From positions 62,001-126,000 of the forward strand of contig CAWJJO010000012.1 in the NCBI GenBank assembly GCA_963843285.1: 64,000 nucleotides of DNA, written 5' to 3'. The notes beneath the pieces were generated by a model. It did not search any database, had not been told where the DNA came from, and saw only the letters and a list, made by a program, of their open reading frames with translations. Shown here piece after piece: positions 17,084-26,260 of the stretch; the first letter of the stretch is position 1, and each line of letters starts with the position of its first letter. A program made the position numbers and the translations under genes. This DNA is from CAZDDB01 sp963843285. GTDB lineage: Bacteria > Acidobacteriota > HRBIN11 > JAKEFK01.

Positions 17084-17317
17084 TCACTCAGATTTGCTTA
17101 AAGCTTCCGACCAATTCAGAACGAGTGTATAGGAAGGCTTTTCCTTTTCCGTGTGCGCGTTCAGGAGAAATCGCTGGCCGTCCGGAGAAATATCGTAGAG
17201 CGTGACATCGTCAGTCTCCGCATAGGGCGCTCCTTTGGGCAACGGAAAGAGAGATGTGGTGGATCCCATCGTGAAATTCAGAGAGATCTGAACGGTCACG
17301 GCGGTTAGAAGGGCCAT
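17084..17317 (-). pseudogene. C-terminal remnant of a TolB-repeat/Ser-Thr kinase type protein
   Basis: A 77-codon open frame whose last 50 residues contain LYDISPDGQRFLLNAH and end in LVLNWSEALSKSE. This closing motif (SPDGQRFL, then VVNW near the end) is typical of the WD40/TolB-like tail of large kinases abundant in Acidobacteriota. The kinase domain and the other repeats are absent upstream, so this is a leftover rather than a gene. The rest of 17022-17459 holds only the promoter described next. Confidence 0.55.
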
Positions 17318-17415
17318 AGTGCAGAAGGATTATAGCAAATGGAATTTTGCTTCGTGGGTTCGGCGCCAACCGGCTACAATGTTCGCGGACTGGATCAGTC
17401 TAGAGATCTGGAAGG

Positions 17416-17430
17416 TGGCCTATTTTTTGC
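17416..17430 (+). promoter_or_regulatory. Sigma-54 promoter of the SYLF-type gene
   Basis: TGGCCTATTTTTTGC has GG and GC at the correct spacing. Predicted start near 17442. No CTCCG-type operator lies upstream; instead GCAAATGGAATTTTGC (17335-17350), a palindrome of the same 5-6-5 geometry but different arms, lies about 100 bp before the start. Confidence 0.72.
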
Positions 17431-17459
17431 ATCCATCATAGGATATGGAGGATAAACTA

Positions 17460-18038
17460 ATGAAGTATCTTGCGATCACATTCTGGATTGCGATGCTCCT
17501 GTTCCTGATGTCAGGCATTCGGCCCGCCCTGGCTGATGACAAGGAGGATATTCAAAAGAAGCAGGCCGCCGTTCTCAAGATGAGAGATGAGACACTTGCG
17601 GAGCTGTATAAGGGGAAGCCGGAAACGAAGGCGAAGGTCCAAAAAGCCGCCGGGTACGCAGTCTTTGACAATGCCGGCATTCACCTGCTCTTGCTGTCAA
17701 CGTCCAGAGGAAACGGTGTCGCCGTTGGAAATGCCGGCGGGAACCCCATCTTCATGAAGATGAAGACCGTGGGAGCAGGTCCCGGCCTCGGCGTCAAGGA
17801 TTACCAGGTGGTCTTTATTTTCTCGAATGCCGCCACCTTGAAGAAGTTTACGGAATCAGGCTGGTCATTCACGGGAGAAGCCGATGCCGCTGCGAAGAGC
17901 AAGAATGATGGCGCTGCAGCCAGTAGCGCCGGAACTTCTTCCGAAGGGATGGAGATCTACACGATCACCAAGAAAGGGATTGCTCTACAGGCGACGCTTG
18001 GCGGAACTAAGTTTTCAAAAGATGACGATTTGAACTGA
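17460..18038 (+). CDS. Secreted SYLF/YSC84-like lipid-binding domain protein
   Basis: A 192-residue exported protein: signal peptide to about residue 26 (PALADD), then a SYLF-like domain with KVQKAAGYAVFDNAG, LLLLSTSRGNGVAV and GPGLGVKDYQVVFIFSN, and a closing ITKKGIALQATLGGTKF. SYLF domains bind phosphoinositide-like lipids in eukaryotes; the bacterial secreted versions are uncharacterised. I start at ATG 17460, since GGAGG at 17447-17451 is the ribosome-binding site and would be part of the coding sequence if the ATG at 17445 were used. A sigma-54 promoter lies directly upstream. Likely monocistronic, ending at a shared hairpin terminator. Confidence 0.8.
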   Translation: MKYLAITFWIAMLLFLMSGIRPALADDKEDIQKKQAAVLKMRDETLAELYKGKPETKAKVQKAAGYAVFDNAGIHLLLLSTSRGNGVAVGNAGGNPIFMKMKTVGAGPGLGVKDYQVVFIFSNAATLKKFTESGWSFTGEADAAAKSKNDGAAASSAGTSSEGMEIYTITKKGIALQATLGGTKFSKDDDLN

Positions 18039-18108
18039 TTCTGAGATGTCCCAACGCAGAACAGAATCGACCTTACGTTGAAGTGCTCACATCCTGAATT
18101 AGGAGAGC

Positions 18109-18149
18109 AAAAAAAAGAACAAAGGGGGAGCCAGGCTCCCCCATTGTTC
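18109..18149 (-). terminator. Intrinsic terminator of the ATP synthase/sortase operon
   Basis: GAACAA-A-GGGGGAG pairs with CTCCCCC-A-TTGTTC around a five-base loop (18117-18149). On the minus strand the stem is followed by eight T residues (18109-18116). This is a canonical Rho-independent terminator for the minus-strand operon and may also stop the plus-strand SYLF transcript. Confidence 0.85.
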
Positions 18150-18174
18150 GTGGACTGCGAAAAACTGTTCTATC

Positions 18175-18861
18175 TTATCTTAGTTTCAAGGATAAGAGTA
18201 GAAAGCCGACTCCCACCAATGCCAGTAACCCGAGATTGCTTGCGGTTTTTGGCAATTGCTTTTCGCCGGTTGATTCACCAGAAGTTGAAGGTTCCGGTGC
18301 TGGCGTAGCTGCTGGCGTAGCTGCTGGCGCAGCTGCTGGCGCAGAGCCGCTTACCCCGCCGGGAGTTTCTGTAACGAGTGTGGACTTTTGTTCAGAAACA
18401 ATCGTTGCTGAAAGGCGCATGCCTTTTCTCAGTTCGAATACGGTCAACTGCTTGCCATCTACTTCAAACTTCAACCAGTCCGGTACCTGGTACTGGCGAT
18501 TCACTTTATCGGCTCCGGTGATGATCAATTGCGGCGGCTGTACGTGCCAAACGACGCCATTTTTCACCGTTGTCGTGTAAACCGTTTTCGGTTCCGTCGT
18601 AGTCGTGATGGTCCTGGTAAGCTTCGTTCCTGGTTTCAGTTCATGAACAGTGATTTCCTTTCCATCCACTGTTACCTTGAAATCATCTGGAACATCGAAT
18701 TCCTTATCTTCCCCGGTGCTCATGTGAATCACCACATGATTTCCTTCAACTGAAACAACCGTTCCCGATCTCACTTCAGTCGTCGTTTGCGCCTGCGCTG
18801 CAACAAAGCAGAAAATCATCGCGACCAGAAAGGTCACGCTAAATACAAGTTTCAAACGCAT
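18175..18861 (-). CDS. Secreted protein with LPKTA-type sortase signal
   Basis: A 228-residue surface or periplasmic protein of unknown function. It has a signal peptide (to about AQAQ, residue 25), two similar segments with VDGKEITVHELKPGTKL and VDGKQLTVFELRKGMRL (an internal duplication), an Ala/Pro-rich linker (about 170-190) and a C-terminal sorting signal: LPKTA at 203-207, a hydrophobic helix, and the basic tail KLR. This is the arrangement that sortases recognise. The sortase gene is immediately upstream, 12 bp away, and AGGAGG precedes this ATG. The pair closes the ATP synthase operon. What the protein would be joined to in a diderm envelope is unknown. Confidence 0.82.
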   Translation of the reverse strand: MRLKLVFSVTFLVAMIFCFVAAQAQTTTEVRSGTVVSVEGNHVVIHMSTGEDKEFDVPDDFKVTVDGKEITVHELKPGTKLTRTITTTTEPKTVYTTTVKNGVVWHVQPPQLIITGADKVNRQYQVPDWLKFEVDGKQLTVFELRKGMRLSATIVSEQKSTLVTETPGGVSGSAPAAAPAATPAATPAPEPSTSGESTGEKQLPKTASNLGLLALVGVGFLLLSLKLR

Positions 18862-18873
18862 ATACTCCTCCTT

Positions 18874-19564
18874 TTAATTTTTTGAAGAAACTTTTGGTTC
18901 TATTGCTTTCAATGAAGCCTGAATAATGTAGCGACTGGGAGCATGCCCCACAAAATAAAATGGATAGCAGGTTACAAGAGTAAGAGATGCTTTCTTTTGG
19001 GGTGCAAGAACCCAGACATCTTCCGGTTTGACAATCAGAATCTGATCAATCGTATAGTTGTACGTAGCCTCGGCGGACACGAGCTGAACGTTGTCGCCTT
19101 TTGAAATATCTTTGAGGCCCCGAAAGAAACCATCGCGGTGTCCCGCGATTCCGATGTTCCCGCTGCCGCCGATTCGACCCGTATCGGGAATATGGCCTAC
19201 CCCCCGATCAAGTGTCAGGTCATCTACTCCTTCAAACACAGATACAGCGAGTCCAATTCGTTCGATTCGCAAAACTGCCAGCGGCGGATCGAACTTCTGA
19301 ATCAGCGCCGTTTTATAAGCCTGGATTCGCTTCTGATCCCATAAACTGAAATCAGCAGAAGAGTCTGTGCCTGTCTCATTCCTGGACTTCTGCGATAGTG
19401 CTTCCACACCAGCGTAGTTCCACACGTAGCCGTAAAGACGGGCGCAGAAGTAGAATCCCAGTAGAGACCAGCCCTGAGACTCTCAAAATTCTGGCCAGCA
19501 ACAATCGGCTTTGCCGTTTCGAGGAAATCGGTCCCTTTGATTTGTCAGTATAGGGAGTTGCCAT
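18874..19564 (-). CDS. Sortase (class D-like), frameshifted near its N-terminus here
   Basis: Transpeptidase that cleaves LPxTx sorting signals. The catalytic triad is visible: His in GIAGHRDGFFRGL, Cys in TLVTCYPF and Arg in APSRYIIQA. The N-terminal cytoplasmic and membrane segment (ATG 19564, AGGA upstream; RILRVSGLVSTGIL) is in a different frame from the catalytic part; removing one C near 19443 joins them as STGILFCARLYGYVWNYAG. This is probably a sequence error. Located between atpC (22-bp gap) and the LPKTA protein, its likely substrate. Class D is inferred from size and from the partner signal. Confidence 0.82.
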
Positions 19565-19586
19565 TCGCATCCTGTGTGACTCGTAA

Positions 19587-19998
19587 TTAAACGTGGCGGC
19601 GGCGCTTGACACGCAATTGCGCCAGCGAGCGAGCCAGGGAGGCGTTGACGGAAGCGACCTCTTCGTCAGAGATCTTGTCTTGCAGTCGGGCTTCTGCGCG
19701 TTTCCGCGCTTCTTCGACCTTGGCTTCATCGATCTTATCGGCAGGAATCGCCATATCGGTAATGATAGCCACACGGTTGCCCGTAACTTCAACAAGGCCT
19801 TCACCAACGGCCAGTAATTCATCGTGACCGCCTCTTTGCACAATGATTTCTCCTGGCAGCAATCTGGTCATTAACCCGATGTGCTGGGGAAGAATTCCCA
19901 ACTCGCCGTCTACACACGGTAAGGTAACCATTTCTACGTCTTCAGAGTAGACGATTGCTTCCGGTGTGACGATTTCTAATCTTCAATGTCTCTGCCAT
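19587..19998 (-). CDS. atpC: ATP synthase epsilon subunit, frameshifted near residue 6 here
   Basis: Central-stalk subunit of F1. The main frame reads VTLPCVDGELGILPQHIGLMT and ends in a helical hairpin (KVEEARKRAEARLQDK...). The true start is ATG 19998 (MAETLK): one extra A near 19980 separates it from LEIVTPEAIVYSEDVEM, which leads straight into the main frame. With this repair the protein has about 136 residues, the family norm. It follows atpD after 15 bp. Confidence 0.88.
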
Positions 19999-20013
19999 AT
20001 TCAACTCTTTATT

Positions 20014-21411
20014 CTATTTGATTTCTTCAATTCCACCCTTCATGTAGAAGTTGCCTTCCGGTACATCGTCGTGTTTGCCTTCCAGAATCTCCTTGAAGCC
20101 GCGAACTGTCTCAGCTACAGGAACCTGCTTCCCTTCGTAGCCGGTAAACACTTGCGCCACGCTGAACGGCTGGCTCAGAAAGCGCTGGATCTTGCGAGCG
20201 CGGAATACCGTGGTCTTGTCATCCGGCGAAAGCTCATCGATGCCGAGAATCGAGATGATGTCCTGCAGGTCTTTGAAACGTTGAAGCACCTTCTGGACTC
20301 CCCGCGCAACGTCGTAGTGTTCCTTGCCCACGATTTCGGGCGTAAGCGCGCGGGAGGTCGATGCCAGAGGATCCACCGCAGGATAGATCCCCAGTTCGGC
20401 AATCGCGCGTTCTAATACGATAGTAGCATCCAGGTGCGCGAACGTCGTAGCCGGCGCGGGATCCGTCAGATCGTCGGCCGGCACGTACACTGCCTGGAAG
20501 GAAGTGATCGAGCCTTTCTTGGTGGAAGTGATGCGTTCCTGAAGGGCGCCCATTTCCGCGGCGAGCGTCGGCTGATAACCAACGGCGCTGGCAGTACGGC
20601 CAAGCAGCGCCGATACCTCGGAGCCTGCCTGGGAAAACCGAAAGATGTTGTCAATAAAGAGCAACACATCCTGATTCTTTTCATCGCGGAAGTATTCGGT
20701 GATCGCGAGACCGGACAGAGCTACGCGAAGGCGGGCGCCCGGCGGTTCGTTCATCTGCCCGTAGACCAGAGCGATTTTCGATGCGCCAAGATCGTCTTGT
20801 TTGATGACCCCCGCTTCCGACATTTCGTTGTAAAGGTCGCTCCCTTCGCGTGAACGCTCTCCTACACCGACAAACACAGAGACTCCGCCGTGGAGCTTGG
20901 CGATATTGTTAATCAGTTCCATAATGACGACCGTCTTGCCAACCCCGGCGCCACCGAACGCTCCCACTTTTCCGCCTTTCAAGAAGGGACAGATCAGATC
21001 GATGACTTTGATGCCGGTGGTAAGCAACTGTGGAGAAGTCGATTGGTCTACGAGCAGAGGCGCCGGACGATGGATCGGATAGTATTTCTCAGCCTGAACG
21101 GGCCCACGCTCATCTACCGGATTCCCGGTTACATCGAAAATTCGTCCCATGACACCGGCGCCAACCGGAACGGATATCGGCGCCTCGTTATCTGTGACCT
21201 CAAAACCGCGTTTGAGACCTTCGGTGCCGGACATAGAGATGGTTCTGACCCAGTTATCTCCGAGATGCTGTTGCACTTCGAGCGTCAATTTTGCCGGCTG
21301 GCCACCAACTTTGTATTCAACAGTTAAAGCGTTATATATCGTGGGGATCTTTTCCGGAAATTCAACGTCCACCACGGGACCTATGACTTGAACAATTTTG
21401 CCTTTATTCAT
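20014..21411 (-). CDS. atpD: ATP synthase beta subunit
   Basis: Catalytic subunit of F1, 465 residues and intact. Visible motifs: Walker A GGAGVGKT, the catalytic GERSREG stretch with its Glu, the Walker B segment VLLFIDNIFRF, and the DELSPDD equivalent of the DELSEED loop in the C-terminal domain. The start MNKGKIVQVIGPVVDVEFPE is standard. It lies between atpG and atpC in the usual order. Confidence 0.97.
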   Translation of the reverse strand: MNKGKIVQVIGPVVDVEFPEKIPTIYNALTVEYKVGGQPAKLTLEVQQHLGDNWVRTISMSGTEGLKRGFEVTDNEAPISVPVGAGVMGRIFDVTGNPVDERGPVQAEKYYPIHRPAPLLVDQSTSPQLLTTGIKVIDLICPFLKGGKVGAFGGAGVGKTVVIMELINNIAKLHGGVSVFVGVGERSREGSDLYNEMSEAGVIKQDDLGASKIALVYGQMNEPPGARLRVALSGLAITEYFRDEKNQDVLLFIDNIFRFSQAGSEVSALLGRTASAVGYQPTLAAEMGALQERITSTKKGSITSFQAVYVPADDLTDPAPATTFAHLDATIVLERAIAELGIYPAVDPLASTSRALTPEIVGKEHYDVARGVQKVLQRFKDLQDIISILGIDELSPDDKTTVFRARKIQRFLSQPFSVAQVFTGYEGKQVPVAETVRGFKEILEGKHDDVPEGNFYMKGGIEEIK

Positions 21412-21456
21412 CTTCCTTCACCTGTATTTCAAGCTTCCATCTGCAAGACCCTTCTG

Positions 21457-22321
21457 TTAACCGGCTTCGCCTCCGGCGATTTCCAGCATTTCCTGAGTGA
21501 TATTTCCCTGACGAATCGTGTTGTATTGGAGTTGCAGGGCTCCGATCAGTTCCTCTGCACTGTCTGTGGCGTTCTTCATCGATACCATGCGGGCGCTCTG
21601 CTCGCTGGCTTTTGCATTCAGCAAAACCTGGTAAATAAAAATGTTGACATAATGCGAGAGCATGTAGTTGACAACATCCTCCGCATTAGGCTCAAACAGG
21701 ATTTCGGTGGTCTCACCGGGAGACTCCTCCAGGGATACCTCCGGAATTTGTATCCCTTTGATTTCCCCTACCGGGAGGTATTGCACGCAAAGCGGAGTTT
21801 GAGTCAGCGTGTTTACGAAACGAGTCGCAACAACCAGGACCTGGTCCACTTCTTTTTTCAAAAAGAGATCGCAAGCACAACTGGCAATCGCTCTGGCCTC
21901 CGGGTAACGGGGCGTGTCGGCGTAGGCAAACTCGGCGACCAGCTTTCGGCGAGAGCGCGCAATGAATTGTGCAGCTTTCCGGCCTGCCGTTATGAAAACC
22001 GTTGAGTCGGGATCAAACTGAGAGACCAGACGGAACACATTGGTGTTGAGCGGCCCGCACAAACCCTTATCTGCTCCGATCAAAATGACCGCGCGTTTGT
22101 GGACTTCCCGCACTTCCATTAGCGGATGCATGTACTCACCCAAATGAGCCGCCGCTGCGCGCTGGAAACGATACATCTGGCGCACAAATGGACGCGTCAG
22201 CAATAGCTGCTTGTTGCGCTTTTCTCATCTTGGATGCGGCCACCATCTGCATGGCTTTCGTAATCTGTGCCGTGTTGCTGATGGACTTGATCCGCCGGCG
22301 TAAGTCACGAGGGTTTTCCAT
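21457..22321 (-). CDS. atpG: ATP synthase gamma subunit, frameshifted near residue 41 here
   Basis: Rotating shaft of F1. The first 40 residues (MENPRDLRRRIKSISNTAQI, TKAMQMVAASKMRKAQQ) and the rest (LLLTRPFVRQMYRFQRAA onward, with LIGADKGLCGPLN and the C-terminal NATDSAEELIGALQLQYN) lie in different frames. One extra base near 22197 explains the break. The C-terminal ARMVSMKNATD motif is intact, so the gene is almost certainly functional in the organism. The ATG lies 6 bp after the atpA stop. Confidence 0.9.
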
Positions 22322-22327
22322 AACAAT

Positions 22328-23861
22328 TCACTTCCAGGTCTGTTTGAACTGATCAGCGGCAGCCTTCAGTTCCGCAATCAATCCTTCACTCAACGTTTTT
22401 TCCAGATAGATTTTCCGCAGCAGCTCAGACTTCCGCGTTGTTAGGAATTCCGTTACCTTCTCTTGAAATTCTTTAATCCGTTCGACCGGCACATCATCCA
22501 TGTATCCTTTTTGAACCATTCCGATCACGGCGACCTGGATCTCAATCGGAATGGGACTGTACTGTGGCTGCTTAAAGAGTTCCATGATGCGTTTGCCGCG
22601 ATCGATCTGCGCCTGCGTCTTTGGATCCAGCTCAGAACCGAATTGCGCGAACGCTGCAAGTTCACGGAATTGAGCGAGTTCCCCTTTGAGCTGTCCCGCG
22701 ACTTGCTTCATGGCCTTGAGCTGTGCCGCGGAACCTACGCGGGAAACCGAAATGCCGACCGAAATGGCTGGCCGCATTCCCTGGTAGAACAGGTCTGTTT
22801 CCAGAAAAATTTGCCCGTCCGTAATCGAGATGACGTTGGTGGGAATATAAGCGGAAACGTCGCCCGCCTTTGTTTCAATAATCGGAAGAGCCGTGAGCGA
22901 ACCATCTCCGTATTTTTTCCCGACGCGCGCTGCGCGTTCGAGCAGCCGGCTGTGGAGATAAAACACGTCTCCCGGATAGGCTTCTCGACCTGAGGGCCGC
23001 TTCAATACCAGCGCGATCTGACGGTAGGCTACGGCGTGTTTGGAAAGATCGTCGTAGATAATCAGCGCGTCCATTCCGTTATCCAGAAACCACTCCCCCA
23101 TCGCAGCTCCGGCGAATGGCGCCAAATACTGGCTGGCGGCTGAATCGGCAGCCGGGGATGCGACCACTATGGTGTAAGGCATCGCATCAGCCTTTTCCAG
23201 GACTGTGATGAGCTGGGCGATACTGGATTGCTTCTGCCCAATCGCAACGTAGATGCAATACAGCGGACGAAAGTCTTTGTCTCCGTTTGTTTCGTGTCGC
23301 TCTGTTGAGACGCGCCTGGTTGATGATGGTATCGACACAAATCGTGGTCTTGCCTGTGGAACGATCCCCGATGATCAATTCCCGTTGACCGCGTCCAATC
23401 GGAATCATCGCATCGATGGCCATAATGCCGGTTTGCATCGGCTGGCGTACCGGAGCCCGCCGGATGATGCCGGGAGCGAGCTTTTCGACCGGATATGCGA
23501 CATCACTCTGAATGGGTCCTTTGCCATCCACGGGCTCTCCCAGGGTGTTCACGACACGCCCGAGCAATCCTTTGCCGACAGGCACCTGCAACAGCTTCCC
23601 CGTGGTCCGCGCCTCGTCGCCTTCATGGAGCAGCGTGTAGTCGCCTAGAATGATCACCGCTACTTCGGTCTCATCGAGGTTCAATGCGAGTCCGGTGATG
23701 CCATGTCCCAGATCGATCATCTCGTTGAGCATCGCATCTGCCAGGCCTTCAATTCTTGCGACGCCGTCACCAATTTCGCGAATAACGCCCACGTTCTCTT
23801 TGGCCGTCGTTGCCTTGGCTCCTGCGATCTGAGCTTCAATCTCTTGCAATAGGTCAGCCAT
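22328..23861 (-). CDS. atpA: ATP synthase alpha subunit, frameshifted mid-gene here
   Basis: Non-catalytic nucleotide-binding subunit of F1. The first part runs to GDRSTGKTTICVDTIINQARLN (Walker A); the second begins with ERHETNGDKDFRPLYCIYVAIGQKQS and continues to the C-terminus. One extra A near 23290 (AACAGAG for AACGAG) links the two frames. Combined length of about 510 residues is normal. The short insertion RHETNGDKDFRPL before CIYVAIGQ resembles alpha subunits of some non-proteobacterial enzymes. Confidence 0.93.
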
Positions 23862-23956
23862 ATTATTTCACCTCAATTTCCTTGCCGCCCCGGATCGCAC
23901 CCTGACGAGCGAGGTTCGGACCCTCATATGGTCTAATTCCCTCGCGCTTAGTGATT

Positions 23957-24349
23957 TCAAAAGCTCTTCTCCAGAGCAGCTAACCGTCCCGAAATGCTGC
24001 CATCATAGACATCACACCCAACTTTGATTCGCATTCCTCCGATCAGGTTCGGGTTGTGTACGAATGAAGTGCTGATCCCCGGGCCATAGATTTGTGCAAG
24101 ATCAGCCTGGATCTTTGCACGCAGCTGCGCCGGCAAGGGCACGGCGCTCTCAACTTTAGCAGTGTGTTGCGCCAAATCCAGCTTTACCAGGCGCTGAAAG
24201 TACGACAGGAGCGCCAGCCCACCGCGGCGTTTCGCCTTGATGATGCTTTGGATAACCTGTCGCGTGCGTCTCTCATCCAGCAATCCGTTGACGAGACACA
24301 AGCGGTATAGTCGCTTGGCTGTTTGCCGGGTTCGTTTTGTCATCTTCAT
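23957..24349 (-). CDS. atpH: Short ATP synthase delta-type subunit
   Basis: Peripheral-stalk protein at the usual delta position between b and alpha. At 130 residues it is clearly shorter than the standard 175-180, yet it keeps the family ending (GGMRIKVGCDVYDGSISGRLAALEKSF). The N-terminal RTRQTAKRLYRLCLVNGLLDE is basic and unlike the E. coli protein. Short deltas of this style occur in a variant group of bacterial ATP synthases, as far as I recall from Planctomycetes and related phyla. A gap of about 95 bp separates it from atpA and holds no gene. Confidence 0.85.
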   Translation of the reverse strand: MKMTKRTRQTAKRLYRLCLVNGLLDERRTRQVIQSIIKAKRRGGLALLSYFQRLVKLDLAQHTAKVESAVPLPAQLRAKIQADLAQIYGPGISTSFVHNPNLIGGMRIKVGCDVYDGSISGRLAALEKSF

Positions 24350-24368
24350 ACAGCGTCATTCCCAGTAA

Positions 24369-24917
24369 TCATTGAATCGTCAATCCCTTCGCTGCTTCCT
24401 CCGCCAGACGCTTTTGATCTTCCGGCGTAAGCGTCTTACCCACGACTCTGGCGGTGGTCTGGACAACCAATTGCCCGACCTCGCGTTTGAGTTCAGCAAG
24501 CATTCGGGCGTGGTCCTGAGCCGCCGCCTCTCGGGCCTTAGCCATGATCTGTTCGGCGACAGCTATAGCCTTTTGCGTCTCTTGTTCGCGGAGGCGAGAG
24601 GCCGCAACGCGCGCCTCTTCGATATACTGATTCGCCTCAACATTCGCTTGCTCCATCACTTGCTGGCGTTGACCTTCAGTCTTGGCCAGCTCGGCTTTGA
24701 TTTGCTCGGCATTGGCTATACCTTGAGCGATTTGTTGTCGCCGCGCTTCCAGCATCTTGAGAACCGGTCGATACGCGAACCGGTAAAGGATCAAACAAAC
24801 GATGCTGAAGCTAATGATTTGAGCAATCAATTGAGGCCAATCTAGGCCGAAAGTTTTCGCGATCCCTTCCGGCTTTGCGCTACTCTCGATTTGAGCTGCC
24901 AATAAAAGTAGATTCAT
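24369..24917 (-). CDS. atpF: ATP synthase b subunit
   Basis: Peripheral-stalk membrane subunit: an N-terminal helix (WPQLIAQIISFSIVCLILYRF) followed by a long charged coiled coil (about 50-165). The start is taken at ATG 24917, where GGGTGAT-like pairing precedes it; a TTG lies two codons earlier. Only one b-type gene is present, so the stalk is probably a homodimer. 19 bp before atpH. Confidence 0.92.
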   Translation of the reverse strand: MNLLLLAAQIESSAKPEGIAKTFGLDWPQLIAQIISFSIVCLILYRFAYRPVLKMLEARRQQIAQGIANAEQIKAELAKTEGQRQQVMEQANVEANQYIEEARVAASRLREQETQKAIAVAEQIMAKAREAAAQDHARMLAELKREVGQLVVQTTARVVGKTLTPEDQKRLAEEAAKGLTIQ

Positions 24918-24990
24918 AACCAATCACCCGCTTTGTGTGGACGTTGAGCTGTCTCCAGCTTCCTGGCTTTCACGTCCGCAGGGTCTGACC

Positions 24991-25179
24991 TTATTTCACC
25001 AGGAACAAGGTATAAAAAACGATCGCTTCAGCGAATGCAATGGCCAGAATCGACTGGACCAGAATCTTCGTTGAGGCGCCGGGATTTCGTCCCACGGCTT
25101 CCGATGCTTTCATGCCGATTAAACCAACGCTGAGCGCAGCGGCAAACGCCGCCAATCCAATGTGTAAACTTCCAGTCAT
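24991..25179 (-). CDS. atpE: ATP synthase c subunit (Ala-rich helix 1)
   Basis: Proteolipid of the membrane rotor, 62 residues in two helices. The ion-binding Glu sits in helix 2 (AIAFAEAIVFYTLF), and the polar loop has the usual RNPGA. The residue after the Glu is Ala and helix 1 has no Gln, so the Na+-binding signature is missing and protons are the likely ion. Helix 1 (GLAAFAAALSVGLIG) has Ala at places where the common glycine-repeat motif is expected. ATG 25179 was chosen because AAGGAAGG precedes it; a start five codons earlier has no such site. Confidence 0.92.
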   Translation of the reverse strand: MTGSLHIGLAAFAAALSVGLIGMKASEAVGRNPGASTKILVQSILAIAFAEAIVFYTLFLVK

Positions 25180-25197
25180 ATAACCTTCCTTCAACTT

Positions 25198-26184
25198 TCA
25201 GTTAATCTCATTTTTTTCAGACGATTCGTGTGCATGAGCAGGTTCCGCCTCATGCTGACAAATCAACAGAGTGAAAACCGCGCACAACAACATGAAGACC
25301 GTCGCCTGTACCAAACCAACGAGCAATTCCATAAAATAGAAAGGAATCGGGACCAGCCACGCGAACCCAGGAACCATATGTGCCATGGTTTCCATCATGG
25401 TCTCTCCAGCAAAAATATTACCGTAGAGACGAAAACTCAAAGAGACTGGCCGGAACAAAATCGATATCACTTCCAAAAGACCGGCCGCGAAAAACACGAC
25501 CACCATGAGAATCTTTAATAAACCTTCTGTCTCGCCTTTGGGCGCGAACAACTCTTTCAGAAAACCGCCCACGCCGACTTCCTGAATGGCCCAGATGAAC
25601 CAGCAAGCAAAAAAGACAAGGGCCATTGCAAGAGTAAGGTTTAAATCCGCATTCGCGCCCCGGAAAAACGGCTGATCAATCACGAAACCGTGTGGAGTCT
25701 GATGCCCCCACCCTACGGTGCCGACTCCAGGGAATAGGCCCACCCAATTGGCAGAAAGAATAAAAATGAAAATTGTGGCAAAGAACCAGAACGTTCGCTT
25801 GACCAGATGCGGGCCGATGATGCCTTCGAGAAAATTGTACAGACCTGAAATGAGCCATTCCAGGAAATTTTGAGCTCCGCTCGGCACACTCTGCATGTTC
25901 CGTGTTGCGACCCGGGCAAAAATGATCAGCGCCAACGCAGTGATCCAGCTTACGACCATGGAATTCGTGATGGGGAAACCAAAAGGACGAGCGATTTCGA
26001 CCGCCTTCTGGGGCAAGCCGTGTTCTTCCGGTTCAGCCGCATGCACGTTGCCCTGTCCGGTACTGGCCGCCTCACTAGCCCAAATCGTTGATCCCTGCAA
26101 CAAGACCAATACGATCGCAAGAAGAATCATCGTCGCTGCCCGGGTAGTGACACTCTCTTGAATGGAGTATTGGGCGTGGCTCAT
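25198..26184 (-). CDS. atpB: ATP synthase a subunit
   Basis: Stator channel subunit of Fo, 328 residues. The essential Arg lies in SLSFRLYGNIFAGE and the last helices carry MELLVGLVQATVFMLL. The N-terminus is extended by a hydrophobic, signal-like segment and a His/Glu-rich loop before the first core helix. It is the first gene of the operon atpBEFHAGDC, with no atpI in front. The sigma-54 promoter at 26261-26275 would give a leader of about 65 nt. The housekeeping enzyme may be encoded elsewhere. Confidence 0.95.
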   Translation of the reverse strand: MSHAQYSIQESVTTRAATMILLAIVLVLLQGSTIWASEAASTGQGNVHAAEPEEHGLPQKAVEIARPFGFPITNSMVVSWITALALIIFARVATRNMQSVPSGAQNFLEWLISGLYNFLEGIIGPHLVKRTFWFFATIFIFILSANWVGLFPGVGTVGWGHQTPHGFVIDQPFFRGANADLNLTLAMALVFFACWFIWAIQEVGVGGFLKELFAPKGETEGLLKILMVVVFFAAGLLEVISILFRPVSLSFRLYGNIFAGETMMETMAHMVPGFAWLVPIPFYFMELLVGLVQATVFMLLCAVFTLLICQHEAEPAHAHESSEKNEIN

Positions 26185-26260
26185 CGAACGATTGACCTCC
26201 TGCGTTCTCCCGGTTTTCTCATCTGTGGTTTTTGAAACCCAGACTCACTTCCAGACTTAC

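Noticed and set aside
19587..26184. N-type (Na+) ATPase operon
   Set aside because: Gene order is the standard BEFHAGDC, the extra atpQ/atpR genes are absent, and the c subunit lacks the Na+-binding residues.
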